From NCBI RefSeq assembly GCF_036924595.1, contig NZ_JAZHRV010000001.1, positions 2,852,001 to 2,916,000 on the forward strand: DNA of 64,000 nucleotides, in the 5' to 3' direction. Shown here in pieces: positions 36,166 to 44,215 of this stretch. The notes beneath the pieces were generated by a model, which had not been told where the DNA came from, did not search any database, and saw only the letters and a list, made by a program, of their open reading frames with translations. Within the stretch, counting starts at the first letter, position 1. Each line of letters opens with the position of its first letter. Source of the stretch: Bradyrhizobium algeriense. GTDB lineage: Bacteria; Pseudomonadota; Alphaproteobacteria; Rhizobiales; Xanthobacteraceae. A program made the position numbers and the translations under genes.

Positions 36166-37071
36166 ATGACAGTCAGCGACGGCCGGATCGATGCGCGTGA
36201 CTGGACGTTGGTCGGCCTGCTCTCGATCCTGTGGGGCGGATCGTTCTTTTTCAATGGCGTGGTGCTACGCGAGCTGCCGCCGTTCACGCTCGTGCTGTTG
36301 CGCGTGCTGCTGGCCGCCATGATCCTGGTGCCAGTGCTTTGCGCGCAGCGACTGCCGCTTCCGAATGGATGGATGGGCTGGAGGCCGTTCTTCCTCGTCG
36401 CCTTGTTCAACAATGTGCTGCCGTTCTCGCTGATCGTCACCGGACAGATGTACATCCCGAGCGGGTTGGCTTCGATCCTCAATGCCACCACGCCGCTGTT
36501 CACGGTGGCGGTGATGGCGGCGGCGGGCGAGGAGAAGCTCATCATCAGGCGTGTGGCCGGTGTGATCGTCGGCCTTGTCGGCGTCGTGATCCTTCGCGGC
36601 AGCGGAGTGGGCTTTGCCAGCGGGCAGGGGCTCGGCGTCCTGCTGTGTCTCGCGGCGGCGCTGAGCTACGGCATCTCCGCGCTGATAGCCCGGCGCGCGC
36701 TATCGGATTCGCCGCCGCTTGCCACCGCCACGTTTCAACTAATGGCATCGAGCCTGATGATGGCTGTCGTCGCCGGCATTTTCGAGCAGCCGTGGCAATT
36801 GCCAATGCCGGGCGCGGTGACATGGTTCGCGGTGCTCGGCCTCGCCGCGTTGTCGACGGCGCTGGCCTATATCGTTTTCTTCCAGGTGCTGCGGCGCTCG
36901 GGCGCCACCAACGTCATGCTGGTGACGCTGCTTGTGCCGGTCACGGCCATCCTGCTCGGCTCCCTCGTGCTCGGCGAGCAGATTTCACCGCGTGAAATCG
37001 CAGGCGCACTGGTGATCGGCAGCGCGCTGCTAGTGATCGACGGCCGCGCGCTGAGGTTTCTCGAACGTTAG
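36166..37071 (+). CDS. EamA/DMT-superfamily transporter
   Basis: About 301 residues and ten TM helices in two EamA halves, the usual architecture of drug/metabolite exporters. Landmarks are SILWGGSFFFNGVVLRELPPFTLVLLRVLLA at the start of half one, MYIPSGLASILNATTPLFT, and LVTLLVPVTAILLGSLVLGEQ with a family-typical Pro/Glu in half two. The ATG at 36166 is preferred over TTG 36139, though neither has a strong ribosome site. Substrate unknown. It is just upstream of the XRE-cupin regulator, in the same direction, 84 bases away, so it might be under the same control or merely adjacent. Confidence 0.85.
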   Translation: MTVSDGRIDARDWTLVGLLSILWGGSFFFNGVVLRELPPFTLVLLRVLLAAMILVPVLCAQRLPLPNGWMGWRPFFLVALFNNVLPFSLIVTGQMYIPSGLASILNATTPLFTVAVMAAAGEEKLIIRRVAGVIVGLVGVVILRGSGVGFASGQGLGVLLCLAAALSYGISALIARRALSDSPPLATATFQLMASSLMMAVVAGIFEQPWQLPMPGAVTWFAVLGLAALSTALAYIVFFQVLRRSGATNVMLVTLLVPVTAILLGSLVLGEQISPREIAGALVIGSALLVIDGRALRFLER

Positions 37072-37099
37072 TTCGCTCGTACAGGCGATGCGAGCCAAC

Positions 37100-37144
37100 T
37101 TGACATTTGCCTATATAGCAATACGATTTGCCTTATAAGCAAAT
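37100..37144 (+). promoter_or_regulatory. Promoter with twin operators before the XRE-cupin gene
   Basis: A -35-like TTGACA at 37100-37105 and a -10-like TACGAT at 37122-37127 (16-base spacing). Two similar dyads overlap it: TTTGC-CTATATA-GCAA at 37106-37121 and ATTTGC-CTTATAA-GCAAAT at 37126-37144. The arms match each other and are 20 bases apart, about two helical turns, a standard autoregulation layout. Twelve bases later is the GTG start. Confidence 0.7.
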
Positions 37145-37155
37145 GGGAGAGCAGC

Positions 37156-37839
37156 GTGGTTTCGGCAGAAGTTGGCCGGCGCGCCCGCGAGGCGGCGCGC
37201 CTTGCCGCAATCGGAGCCGTCATTCGCAGGGCCCGCTCGGCGCGCGGTTTGACGCTCGATGAACTCGCCGGAATGGTCGGTCTGTCAGTGACATTTCTCT
37301 CGCGGATCGAGCGTGGACTCATCGCGTGTTCGATCGGCAATCTCCTGGAAATTGCCGGCGTCCTTCAGGTGCAGCCGGCTGAATTGTTTGCCGACGTCGA
37401 AGGCGAGGATCGGACCCGCGCGTATCGCGTGGTGCGGTCAATCGATGCCGTTCCATCGAAGGGCGCTGACGCAAACTATGCCTGGCGCAAGCTCGCTTCG
37501 GGCGTGGGCGAGCAGCGGCTGGAAACTTTCCAGCTCGAATTGTCGGCAAAACCGCGCAGGCCGACGCTGGTCGCGCATCCCGGCGAAGAGATGTGCTTTG
37601 TCCTCGAAGGCAGTGTCGAATTTCAGGTGGGCGACGAAACCATCGCGCTGGAGCGAGGCGATTCGATTCATTTGCGCTCGGACGTACCGCATATGGCATG
37701 GGCGCGCGGGTCCGGCAGTGCGCGCCTGCTCATGGTGACATCAATCGAAAATCAGTCGGCCATCGCGGTCGAGTGGTGGAGCAATATTGCGGGCAGGAAA
37801 AGCGAACGAGAGAGCACGGCAAAAGGGAGAGCAAAATGA
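37156..37839 (+). CDS. XRE-type regulator with C-terminal cupin domain
   Basis: A 227-residue regulator. A lambda-repressor-like HTH is at about 20-78 (IRRARSARGLTLDELAGMVGLSVTFLSRIERGLIACSIGNLLEIAGVL). A cupin_2 domain follows at about 135-210 (VAHPGEEMCFVLEGSVEFQVGDETIALERGDSIHLRSDVPHMAWARG). The PuuR/MocR-like HTH-cupin combination senses small polar metabolites. The GTG at 37156 follows a GGGAGA. It overlaps the next gene by ATGA, so the regulator and cupin enzyme are coupled, and twin operators lie directly upstream, consistent with autoregulation. Confidence 0.9.
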   Translation: MVSAEVGRRAREAARLAAIGAVIRRARSARGLTLDELAGMVGLSVTFLSRIERGLIACSIGNLLEIAGVLQVQPAELFADVEGEDRTRAYRVVRSIDAVPSKGADANYAWRKLASGVGEQRLETFQLELSAKPRRPTLVAHPGEEMCFVLEGSVEFQVGDETIALERGDSIHLRSDVPHMAWARGSGSARLLMVTSIENQSAIAVEWWSNIAGRKSERESTAKGRAK

Positions 37840-38333
37840 GTGCTGTCAGGAGCAAGGAGATTCCCGATACGGCGGCCGCAAATGCGGAATTGACGACCGC
37901 GCGCGAAGCCTCGCGAAAGGACCACAAGCCTTACGAGGCGCGCCATTTCGAGGAAGTCGATTGGGAGACGATCCGGTGGCCGGGCGAGACAGGCAAAATG
38001 CTTTTTCATCCGCGACCGGAACGTCCGACCGAACCGAACGCGGGAATTCTGCGGCTTGAGCCCGGCGCCTATCACCCCGAGCACTATCATGGCTTCGCGC
38101 AGGTCTGGCATATCCTGAAAGGCGAGTTTTCAATCGACGGAACGCCGCATGGTCCGGGAACGGTGCTGTTCCATCCCGACCCGCACTTTGAGGGTGAATT
38201 CCGCACCGAAACGGGCGGGGAGATATTCATCGTCCAGTATCCCGGTCCGACGACCGGTGAGCGCCCGATCTATAGCGGCCGGTTCAACATGGCGGAACGC
38301 AAGACGGTTGCGAGCGAGCGCGTCGATCTCTGA
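37836..38333 (+). CDS. Cupin-domain protein coupled to the XRE regulator
   Basis: A 165-residue protein with a single cupin barrel. The metal motif appears as PGAYHPEHYHGFAQVWHILKGEF, with the second motif near HGPGTVLFHPDPHFEGEF. An N-terminal arm of about 45 residues (KEIPDTAAANAELTTAREASRKDHKPYEARHFEEVDWETIRW) precedes it. It begins inside the stop of the regulator (ATGA, 37836-37839) with AGGGAGAG ahead of it. It may be a small-molecule dioxygenase, isomerase or binding protein; I do not recognise a specific function. Its substrate is likely the regulator's effector or a related compound. Confidence 0.82.
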   Translation: MSAVRSKEIPDTAAANAELTTAREASRKDHKPYEARHFEEVDWETIRWPGETGKMLFHPRPERPTEPNAGILRLEPGAYHPEHYHGFAQVWHILKGEFSIDGTPHGPGTVLFHPDPHFEGEFRTETGGEIFIVQYPGPTTGERPIYSGRFNMAERKTVASERVDL

Positions 38334-38368
38334 ACCGGCGGATCACCCCATCTCAGGGAAGAAGCGAA

Positions 38369-40576
38369 TTATCGCGTGCGCTGGCTGGAAGCCGATGTCT
38401 TCTTCCAGTCGGCGAGCCAGTTTCTGAACCTTCCGCTATCGCGCTCGCCGCCATGCCAGGCCGCGTGCACGGTGCCGTCGTCGGCGACCATGATGACGGC
38501 ATCGAGCCCCTTGGAGCGGCGCAGCGTGTCGATCGCCTGCTGCGGCGTTTGCGCGATCGGTCCTGCGACATTGAAGGAGGTGTTGACGGACAGCTCGACG
38601 CCGATATAGCGGCCGAGCGCCTTGAGATAGGCATGGGTGAGGGAATCGTCTTCAGCGCGCACGATCTGGATTCGGCCGGTGCCGTCAGCGTGAATGACGG
38701 CTGGAATTTTTTTTCGGGCATGCGGCTTCGAATGCGCCGTCAGCACCATGTAATTATAGGCGTTGTAATCGGCATCCGAGGCGCCGGGCAGCAGTTCGAA
38801 ATATTCTCGCGCGGCTTCCAGCGTCGCCATCGGCGCCAGCGGGCGAATGGCCTCACGGTATTTGACGCGCTCGTTCAGCCGTTCGCGCGCTTCCGCGTCG
38901 CAGGGGTTGGCGAGGATCGAGCGATGGCCGAGCGCGCGGGGACCGGTTTCGGCCGCGCCCTGATAGAGCGCAATCACGCCGCTCTGCGCCACCATGAATG
39001 CCATCAGGTCGGCGATCGCGTCGCGGCCGTCAGAGGTCGAGATACCCCCGATCCGTTGCGAGGCGATGTCATTGGCCTCGACCGCGCTGACGATATCCTC
39101 TTGCGATGGTGGCGTGCCGCAATAGAAAGCATGCGTCATCGGTGCGCCGCGCGGGGCGCCGGCGAGATGCGCGAATAGCCAGGCGGCGCCGATGGTGACG
39201 CCGGGATCGCCGGGAACCGGCGGCACCCAAAGATGCAGGCGCGTGTTGCGCTGCTGGGCTTTGGCGAACCAGGCCTCATCGAAATGCTCAAGCAGCCGCA
39301 TATTGCCGACCGCGTTCAGCGCGACGCCGCCGGTCAGCACCAGCCGGTTGGCACCCGTGGTGCGCAACAGGTGATCGACGACATGGATCATGGCGTCTTC
39401 GAACACCAGTTGGGTAGCGGCGGCCTTGTCGAGGCGGTCCCTGGTATCAGGGCGGTGATGGATGTCCTCGACACGCAGCACCGCATCCGGATTCCAGAGC
39501 TGGTCCGGCTTGAGCGGTTCGCCGAGTATCTCTGTCAGCGCCTGCTTGTAGGGATGATCGAAGGGGTCGCAATACCAGTTAGCCATCGCGCGGTTGAGCC
39601 GGACTTCGCCATCGCGGCCGAAATGCAGCACGTCGCGCAACCGCGCATAATAGGGATTGCTGGCGCGGTCCATGTCGCCCCACGCGGCGGCGCCCATGTA
39701 GCGGCCCTCGCTGGACAGCCAGGTCCAGCCGCCCTGTGTCGAGGAAATCACGCTGTAGAACGCGCCGAGTGAATCGAACATGCTGTCGTTGCAGTAGAGC
39801 CGGCGCATCGCGCCATGCTCGACGACGTAAAGCGAGATCGAGCCCTGATCGCCGGTTCCGTCGAGCACCGCAATCGCCGTCGGCTCGCCGTCATCGGCGA
39901 ACGGTGAGGCGGCGTAGGAAAACCAGGCGTGGTTGTCGTGATGCGGCAGGCAAATCAGCGGCACGCGCTCGGCAAGCTCGAACTGGCGGGCCAGGATCTT
40001 TGGCGTCCGCGTCATCTGGTCGAGGCGGCGGCCGTCGAAGCCTGCGGCTTCGGTGGTGCGCACGAGCTTGAAACTCTGTGGCATTTCTTCGATCACCGAG
40101 CGCGCCAGCGTGCCGGCAAGCGTCGGATAATCCCAGCTCGTGAGCCAGGCATCGATGTCGCCGATGTCGCGGCCCATCTCCCGTAGCGTCGCCACCGCGG
40201 CGTCGACCGACAATTTGGGATACTCTGTCGTGTGCTTGTTGCCCGAAAAGCGCTCTTCCTCATTGTTGACGATCAGCCGCGGCCCGTGAGCCTGCGTCAC
40301 CTCGACCAGCGCCAGACCTGAATTATGCGTGCCGGGTGCGCCGAGGCCCGCGAGATAGACCGTTTCGCCGCGCGCAAGTTTGTCGCGCACATGCGCGATC
40401 CGCGCATCGGCGAATTCCGAGCCGAGCTGGTGAAATCCCGCAGCCCCCATGGTTTTCGCCGCGAGCCAGCGCGCGAAACGGAAGCCGAGGCCAGCGAGCC
40501 TGGGATGCCGCGGGCCAATTCGTATGTCTGGTTTCAACCTGTCCAACCTCTGGGCCTTGAACGCATGGCCTTGCAC
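38369..40576 (-). CDS. Carbamoyltransferase, NodU/CmcH family
   Basis: A 735-residue enzyme of the O-carbamoyltransferase family, which uses carbamoyl phosphate and ATP via carbamoyl-AMP. The N-terminal Kae1-like part has GAPGTHNSGLALVEV, EEERFSGNKHTTEYP and LPHHDNHAWFSYAASPF, with His/Asp for metal and adenylate binding. The C-terminal YrdC-like half has GAAETGPRALGHRSILANP and NTSFNVAGPIAQTP. The gene order gives no nod genes. The start is uncertain: GTG 40576 gives a plausible but unsupported N-terminus, so the first 30-40 residues may be wrong. Related enzymes modify Nod factors, antibiotics or polysaccharides; the acceptor here is unknown. An A8 run at 38707-38714 (minus strand) is in frame. 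Confidence 0.88.
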   Translation of the reverse strand: MQGHAFKAQRLDRLKPDIRIGPRHPRLAGLGFRFARWLAAKTMGAAGFHQLGSEFADARIAHVRDKLARGETVYLAGLGAPGTHNSGLALVEVTQAHGPRLIVNNEEERFSGNKHTTEYPKLSVDAAVATLREMGRDIGDIDAWLTSWDYPTLAGTLARSVIEEMPQSFKLVRTTEAAGFDGRRLDQMTRTPKILARQFELAERVPLICLPHHDNHAWFSYAASPFADDGEPTAIAVLDGTGDQGSISLYVVEHGAMRRLYCNDSMFDSLGAFYSVISSTQGGWTWLSSEGRYMGAAAWGDMDRASNPYYARLRDVLHFGRDGEVRLNRAMANWYCDPFDHPYKQALTEILGEPLKPDQLWNPDAVLRVEDIHHRPDTRDRLDKAAATQLVFEDAMIHVVDHLLRTTGANRLVLTGGVALNAVGNMRLLEHFDEAWFAKAQQRNTRLHLWVPPVPGDPGVTIGAAWLFAHLAGAPRGAPMTHAFYCGTPPSQEDIVSAVEANDIASQRIGGISTSDGRDAIADLMAFMVAQSGVIALYQGAAETGPRALGHRSILANPCDAEARERLNERVKYREAIRPLAPMATLEAAREYFELLPGASDADYNAYNYMVLTAHSKPHARKKIPAVIHADGTGRIQIVRAEDDSLTHAYLKALGRYIGVELSVNTSFNVAGPIAQTPQQAIDTLRRSKGLDAVIMVADDGTVHAAWHGGERDSGRFRNWLADWKKTSASSQRTR

Positions 40577-40726
40577 GCATGGTAATGACGCGAACCTGCA
40601 TCAATCACAATTGGCGCCGGGCAACAATGCTGTTTCGTCATACGGAATAAGCACATGCTTGCAACTGTTGATGCGACTTGCGAGACTTGCCCGCAACAAG
40701 ACCGAAAAAAATAGGGGGAGAAAACG

Positions 40727-41950
40727 ATGCCGGTTCGCATGCAGAACCTTGTTGCCCTGACCGTGTTCGCCGTCGTCGCAACGGTCGCCACCACAGCCCA
40801 CGCCCAGAAAAAATACGATCCCGGCGCCAGCGATACCGAAATCAAGATCGGCAACATCATGCCCTACAGCGGCCCGGCGTCGGCCTATGGCACGATCGGC
40901 AAGGCGCAGGCGGCCTATTTCAACAAGGTCAACGCCGAGGGCGGCATCAACGGCCGCAAGATCAATTTCGTCAGCTATGACGACGCCTTCAGCCCGCCGA
41001 AGGCGGTCGAGCAGGCGCGCAAGCTGGTGGAAAGCGACGAGGTGCTGCTGATCTTCCAGCCGCTCGGCACGCAGTCCAATTCGGCAATCCAGAAATACAT
41101 GAACGCCAAGAAGGTCCCGCAGCTCTTCGTCGCGACCGGTGCGACCAAATGGGGCGATCCGCAGAACTTTCCGTGGACCATGGGCTGGCAGCCGAATTAC
41201 CAGAGCGAAGGCCGGATCTACGCCGCCTATATCCTGAAGAACTTTCCGAACGGCAAGATCGCGGCGCTCTGGCAGAATGACGATGCCGGCAAGGACCAGA
41301 TGAAGGGCTTGCGCGATGGCCTTGGCGCCAAGGCCAGTATGATCATCGTCGACAAGTCCTATGAGGTCTCCGATCCCACCATCGATTCGCAGATCGTCGC
41401 GCTGAAGGATTCCGGCGCCGACATCATGATGACCTGGGCGGCGCCGAAGGGCGCGGCGCAGGCGATTCGGAAGGTGGCCGAGCTCGGCTGGAAGCCGGTC
41501 TATTTCATCGGCAATGTCTCGACCTCGGTGGCGGCGGTCCTCAAGCCAGCCGGCCTCGATAATTCGAAAGGCATCATTTCAACGGCCTATCTGAAGGATC
41601 CGACCGATCCATTGTGGAAGGACGATCCGGGGATCAAGACCTGGCTTGCGTTCATGGACAAATATTTCCCTGACGGAGACAAGACCAACGCCAACAATAT
41701 CTACGGCTATGCGACGGCGCAGACCATGGTGCAGGTGCTGAAGCAGTGCGGCGACAATCTCACGCGCGAGAACGTGATGAAGCAAGCCGCGAGCCTGAAG
41801 GATTTCACCAGCGAGGTGCTGCTGCCCGGGATCAAGATCAACACGGCCGCCAACGACTTCTTCCCGATCGAACAGATGCAGTTGATGAAGTTCAACGGCG
41901 AAGCCTGGGAAGTGTTCGGCGACATCATCGCCGGGGAGGTCGGGCATTAG
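40727..41950 (+). CDS. Branched-chain amino-acid-type ABC transporter substrate-binding protein
   Basis: A 407-residue periplasmic type I binding protein (LivJ/Peripla_BP_6 family). Residues 1-26 are a signal ending TTAHAQK. IKIGNIMPYSGPASAYGTIGKAQAAYFNKVNAEGGINGRKI is the typical first strand. It follows with VSYDDAFSPPKAVEQARKLVESDEV, and the binding-loop VATGATKWGDPQNFPWTMGWQPNYQSEG. The ATG at 40727 has GGGGGAGAAAA before it. No permease or ATPase is adjacent; such orphan binding proteins are common in Bradyrhizobium. The stop codon lies within a palindromic repeat hairpin (41948-41984). Confidence 0.93.
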   Translation: MPVRMQNLVALTVFAVVATVATTAHAQKKYDPGASDTEIKIGNIMPYSGPASAYGTIGKAQAAYFNKVNAEGGINGRKINFVSYDDAFSPPKAVEQARKLVESDEVLLIFQPLGTQSNSAIQKYMNAKKVPQLFVATGATKWGDPQNFPWTMGWQPNYQSEGRIYAAYILKNFPNGKIAALWQNDDAGKDQMKGLRDGLGAKASMIIVDKSYEVSDPTIDSQIVALKDSGADIMMTWAAPKGAAQAIRKVAELGWKPVYFIGNVSTSVAAVLKPAGLDNSKGIISTAYLKDPTDPLWKDDPGIKTWLAFMDKYFPDGDKTNANNIYGYATAQTMVQVLKQCGDNLTRENVMKQAASLKDFTSEVLLPGIKINTAANDFFPIEQMQLMKFNGEAWEVFGDIIAGEVGH

Positions 41951-42026
41951 AGTCCGGTTCTGATTTAATCAGAACCGGACTCTAGAATCTTCTTTTGACG
42001 CGTTTTCTAAACGCGAACCGGTGTCC
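41948..42026 (-). repeat. Dispersed palindromic repeat, copy 4 of 4, truncated
   Basis: Minus-strand copy. The complement reads ACCGGTTCGCGTTTAGAAAA then CGCGTCAAAAGAAGA; the hairpin is perfect with 18-base arms (41948-41965 and 41967-41984) around a single T. It lacks the AGCGTTTTCCAGCGAAG end. The hairpin starts on the stop codon TAG (41948-41950) of the ABC binding protein and is followed by a T-rich run, so it may double as a terminator. Confidence 0.88.
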
Positions 42027-42075
42027 GCTCTGGAGGGATAAGGCACCACGGCGTGGTGCCTGTCCTCGGCCCTCA

Positions 42076-42525
42076 CTATCCCGGAATATCCGGCTCCACG
42101 AGTAATGCGAGCTGGGCGAGCGACTGTTGCCAGCCGAGATAGCAGGCTTCGACCGGAATCACCGTCGGCACGTTTGTCTGTTCGATGTTGATCTCGGTTC
42201 CGACCGACACCGCTTTCAGGGTCACAGTGACCTCAATGACGCCGGGCAAATTGGGATCGTCGAAACGATCGGTGTAGCGGATACGCTCATTGGGCACGAT
42301 TTCCAGATATTCTCCGCCGAACGAATGGCCTGTGTTCGTGGTGAAATTCGTGAATGACATCCTGAATGTGCCGCCAACCTTCGCTTCAAAATGGTGAACC
42401 TTGCAGGTGAATCCGTAGGGCGGCAGCCACTTGGCCATGGCGTCCGCATCAAGGAAGGCACGAAAAACCTTCTCCGGCTTGGTGGCGAGGACACGGTGCA
42501 AACGAACGGTATTGCCTTGGGACAT
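42076..42525 (-). CDS. SRPBCC / AHSA1-family (START-like) protein
   Basis: A 149-residue START-like fold protein of the activator of Hsp90 ATPase (AHSA1) family. Visible: HRVLATKPEKVFRAFLDADAMAKWLPPYGFTCKVHHFEAKVGGTFRMSF, then HSFGGEYLEIVPNERIRYTDRFDDPNLPG, and EACYLGWQQSLAQLALLVEPDIPG in the final helix. Family members are often stress or resistance proteins or ligand carriers, with no known enzyme activity. ATG 42525 follows GGAGAAAAT. It is transcribed alone; the upstream 230 bases contain no clear promoter. Confidence 0.9.
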   Translation of the reverse strand: MSQGNTVRLHRVLATKPEKVFRAFLDADAMAKWLPPYGFTCKVHHFEAKVGGTFRMSFTNFTTNTGHSFGGEYLEIVPNERIRYTDRFDDPNLPGVIEVTVTLKAVSVGTEINIEQTNVPTVIPVEACYLGWQQSLAQLALLVEPDIPG

Positions 42526-42759
42526 GACGTTATTTTCTCCATTACTGAGCGGAGTATATCGCAGGATTTAGTTGGGTTAGCTCCGTCTCTGCCACAAGGA
42601 CGCCTGGCCTCCCTGCGAGCCGACATGGGGGCAAAAAAATTTCACCGACGCGGGCGTGCGCCGGTTCCGTTTAGGTGACTGTGGAGCGGCGAGGGTAGAA
42701 TAGAGCGAGTATTCCGCGCACGATCGACAAGCGAGCACGCCAGTTCTGGCGGCGTGATG

Positions 42760-44115
42760 CTAGCCCGCGCTGAGCCTCACGCCGGCGCGCAAAAACTTCT
42801 GCGGGTCGACCGCGTCGCCGTCGATCCGCGTTTCATAATGCAGGTGTGGGCCGGTGGAGCGGCCGGTGGAGCCGACGGCGCCGATCACCTGTCCGATCCT
42901 GACGACGTCACCGACCTTGACGTGAATTTCCGACAGGTGGCCATAACGAGTCGACAACCCGTTGCCGTGGTCGATCTCCACCATGCGGCCATAGCCGCCC
43001 ATCCATCCCGATGACAGCACCTTGCCGTTCGCGGTGGCGCGGACGGGATCGCCGGTGGCGGCGCGGAAGTCGAGGCCGGTGTGCATGGCGGGGCGGCCGA
43101 GGAAGGGATCGCTTCGGACACCGAAGCCCGAGGTGAATTCGACCTCGCCGACAACAGGCTTGCGGTAGGGCACCAGCGCCAGGGTCGCGTTGAGACGCTG
43201 CATCTGCGAGCGGGTGATATTGATTCGGTTGAGCTGGCGCTCGAATGCGCCGGCATCGGCCGAAAGCTTTACCGGTACGAACGGGCCGCCAATGGCCGAG
43301 CGCGGCGTCGCCGCTTCGAGCTGCGCCATGTCGAGGCCGAGATCGCTGAACACGCCGCGCATCCGGCGGACGCGCGATTCCATGCTGTCCTCGACCGCGG
43401 TCAGTGCCGCCATCTGGCGCCGCTCGACGGAATCGAGCGAGGTCTGCAGGCGGACCAGCACATTGTCGAAGCCCTGAACCTTGGCAAACTGATTTGGCTG
43501 TGGCTTGACGGCGATGGGCGCGCGCGATTCCAGCCGCGCTTCGCGATCCGGCGGCGCCACGAAGATCACGGTGTCGCTGATCGGGGAGGGTTTCAGGGTG
43601 CCGGAAGCCGGCGTCTCCACAGCCGCGCCGCGCGCCGGAGGCCTGACCGAACCGGTGGCCGCGGCATCCGGGATCGTGCCGAGGGCAGTGGCACGCGATT
43701 CGAGTGCGGTCTGGCGGCGCATGATCTGGTCGAGCTTCTGGTCGAACTGCTCCTGATCGAGCAACTGGCGGCTGGTGGTGCGGTCGACCTTGGCGCGCAG
43801 CTCCGCGATGCGGTCCTCATAAGCGTATTGCATCTCGGCCTGACGGGCGATCAGCCGGGTCAGGACGTCGTCGCGAAACGCGAAATAGGTGGCGGTCGCC
43901 GCCGACCACATGCCGAGCAACACGATCGTGCCGACAACGATCCAGAACACGACTGGGCCGAGCCGGACCTGCTTGCCGGCATGCACGATGGTGTAGCCGT
44001 CACCGTCGATCGCAGCCGCCTTTGCCGCATAGTTGGCGGGACGGCGGGGCGGCGTCCGGCCATGATCGTGAGGATGGTGGTGATCGGAATAATGATGACC
44101 GGAACGGTACGACAT
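42760..44115 (-). CDS. M23-family peptidoglycan endopeptidase with TM anchor and coiled coil
   Basis: A 451-residue membrane-anchored LytM-type enzyme. The N-terminal cytoplasmic tail is His-rich (HHYSDHHHPHDHGR). A TM helix lies at about 53-77. A long coiled coil/Ala-Gln region at 85-310 resembles EnvC or division-site regulators. The M23 domain ends the protein: GFGVRSDPFLGRPAMHTGLDFRA with the zinc His and Asp, and GRSTGPHLHYETR with HxH. All metal ligands are present, so it should be active. ATG 44115 (MSYRSGHH) is chosen for its GGGAG five bases upstream; a GTG two codons earlier is the alternative. Likely a septal wall hydrolase. Confidence 0.93.
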   Translation of the reverse strand: MSYRSGHHYSDHHHPHDHGRTPPRRPANYAAKAAAIDGDGYTIVHAGKQVRLGPVVFWIVVGTIVLLGMWSAATATYFAFRDDVLTRLIARQAEMQYAYEDRIAELRAKVDRTTSRQLLDQEQFDQKLDQIMRRQTALESRATALGTIPDAAATGSVRPPARGAAVETPASGTLKPSPISDTVIFVAPPDREARLESRAPIAVKPQPNQFAKVQGFDNVLVRLQTSLDSVERRQMAALTAVEDSMESRVRRMRGVFSDLGLDMAQLEAATPRSAIGGPFVPVKLSADAGAFERQLNRINITRSQMQRLNATLALVPYRKPVVGEVEFTSGFGVRSDPFLGRPAMHTGLDFRAATGDPVRATANGKVLSSGWMGGYGRMVEIDHGNGLSTRYGHLSEIHVKVGDVVRIGQVIGAVGSTGRSTGPHLHYETRIDGDAVDPQKFLRAGVRLSAG

Positions 44116-44215
44116 CGGCACTCCCGCGCCGGTCGGAGATGAGTTCCGTACGGCTCAATTTGCGTGCCGATTTGACCCTTTCATGGTTAATTTTTGGGAA
44201 ATGGAACCTGTCAAA

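Noticed and set aside
38707..38714. A8/T8 run in the carbamoyltransferase as a frameshift
   Set aside because: Family motifs on both sides read in the same frame, so the gene is intact.
38369..40576. Calling the carbamoyltransferase NodU and the area a symbiosis island
   Set aside because: No nod box, nodABC or nif genes nearby, no tRNA or integrase; base composition is like the rest of the window.
44160..44200. GGTTAA near the M23 gene as a CtrA site
   Set aside because: Only a half-site; the second TTAA at the required spacing is absent.
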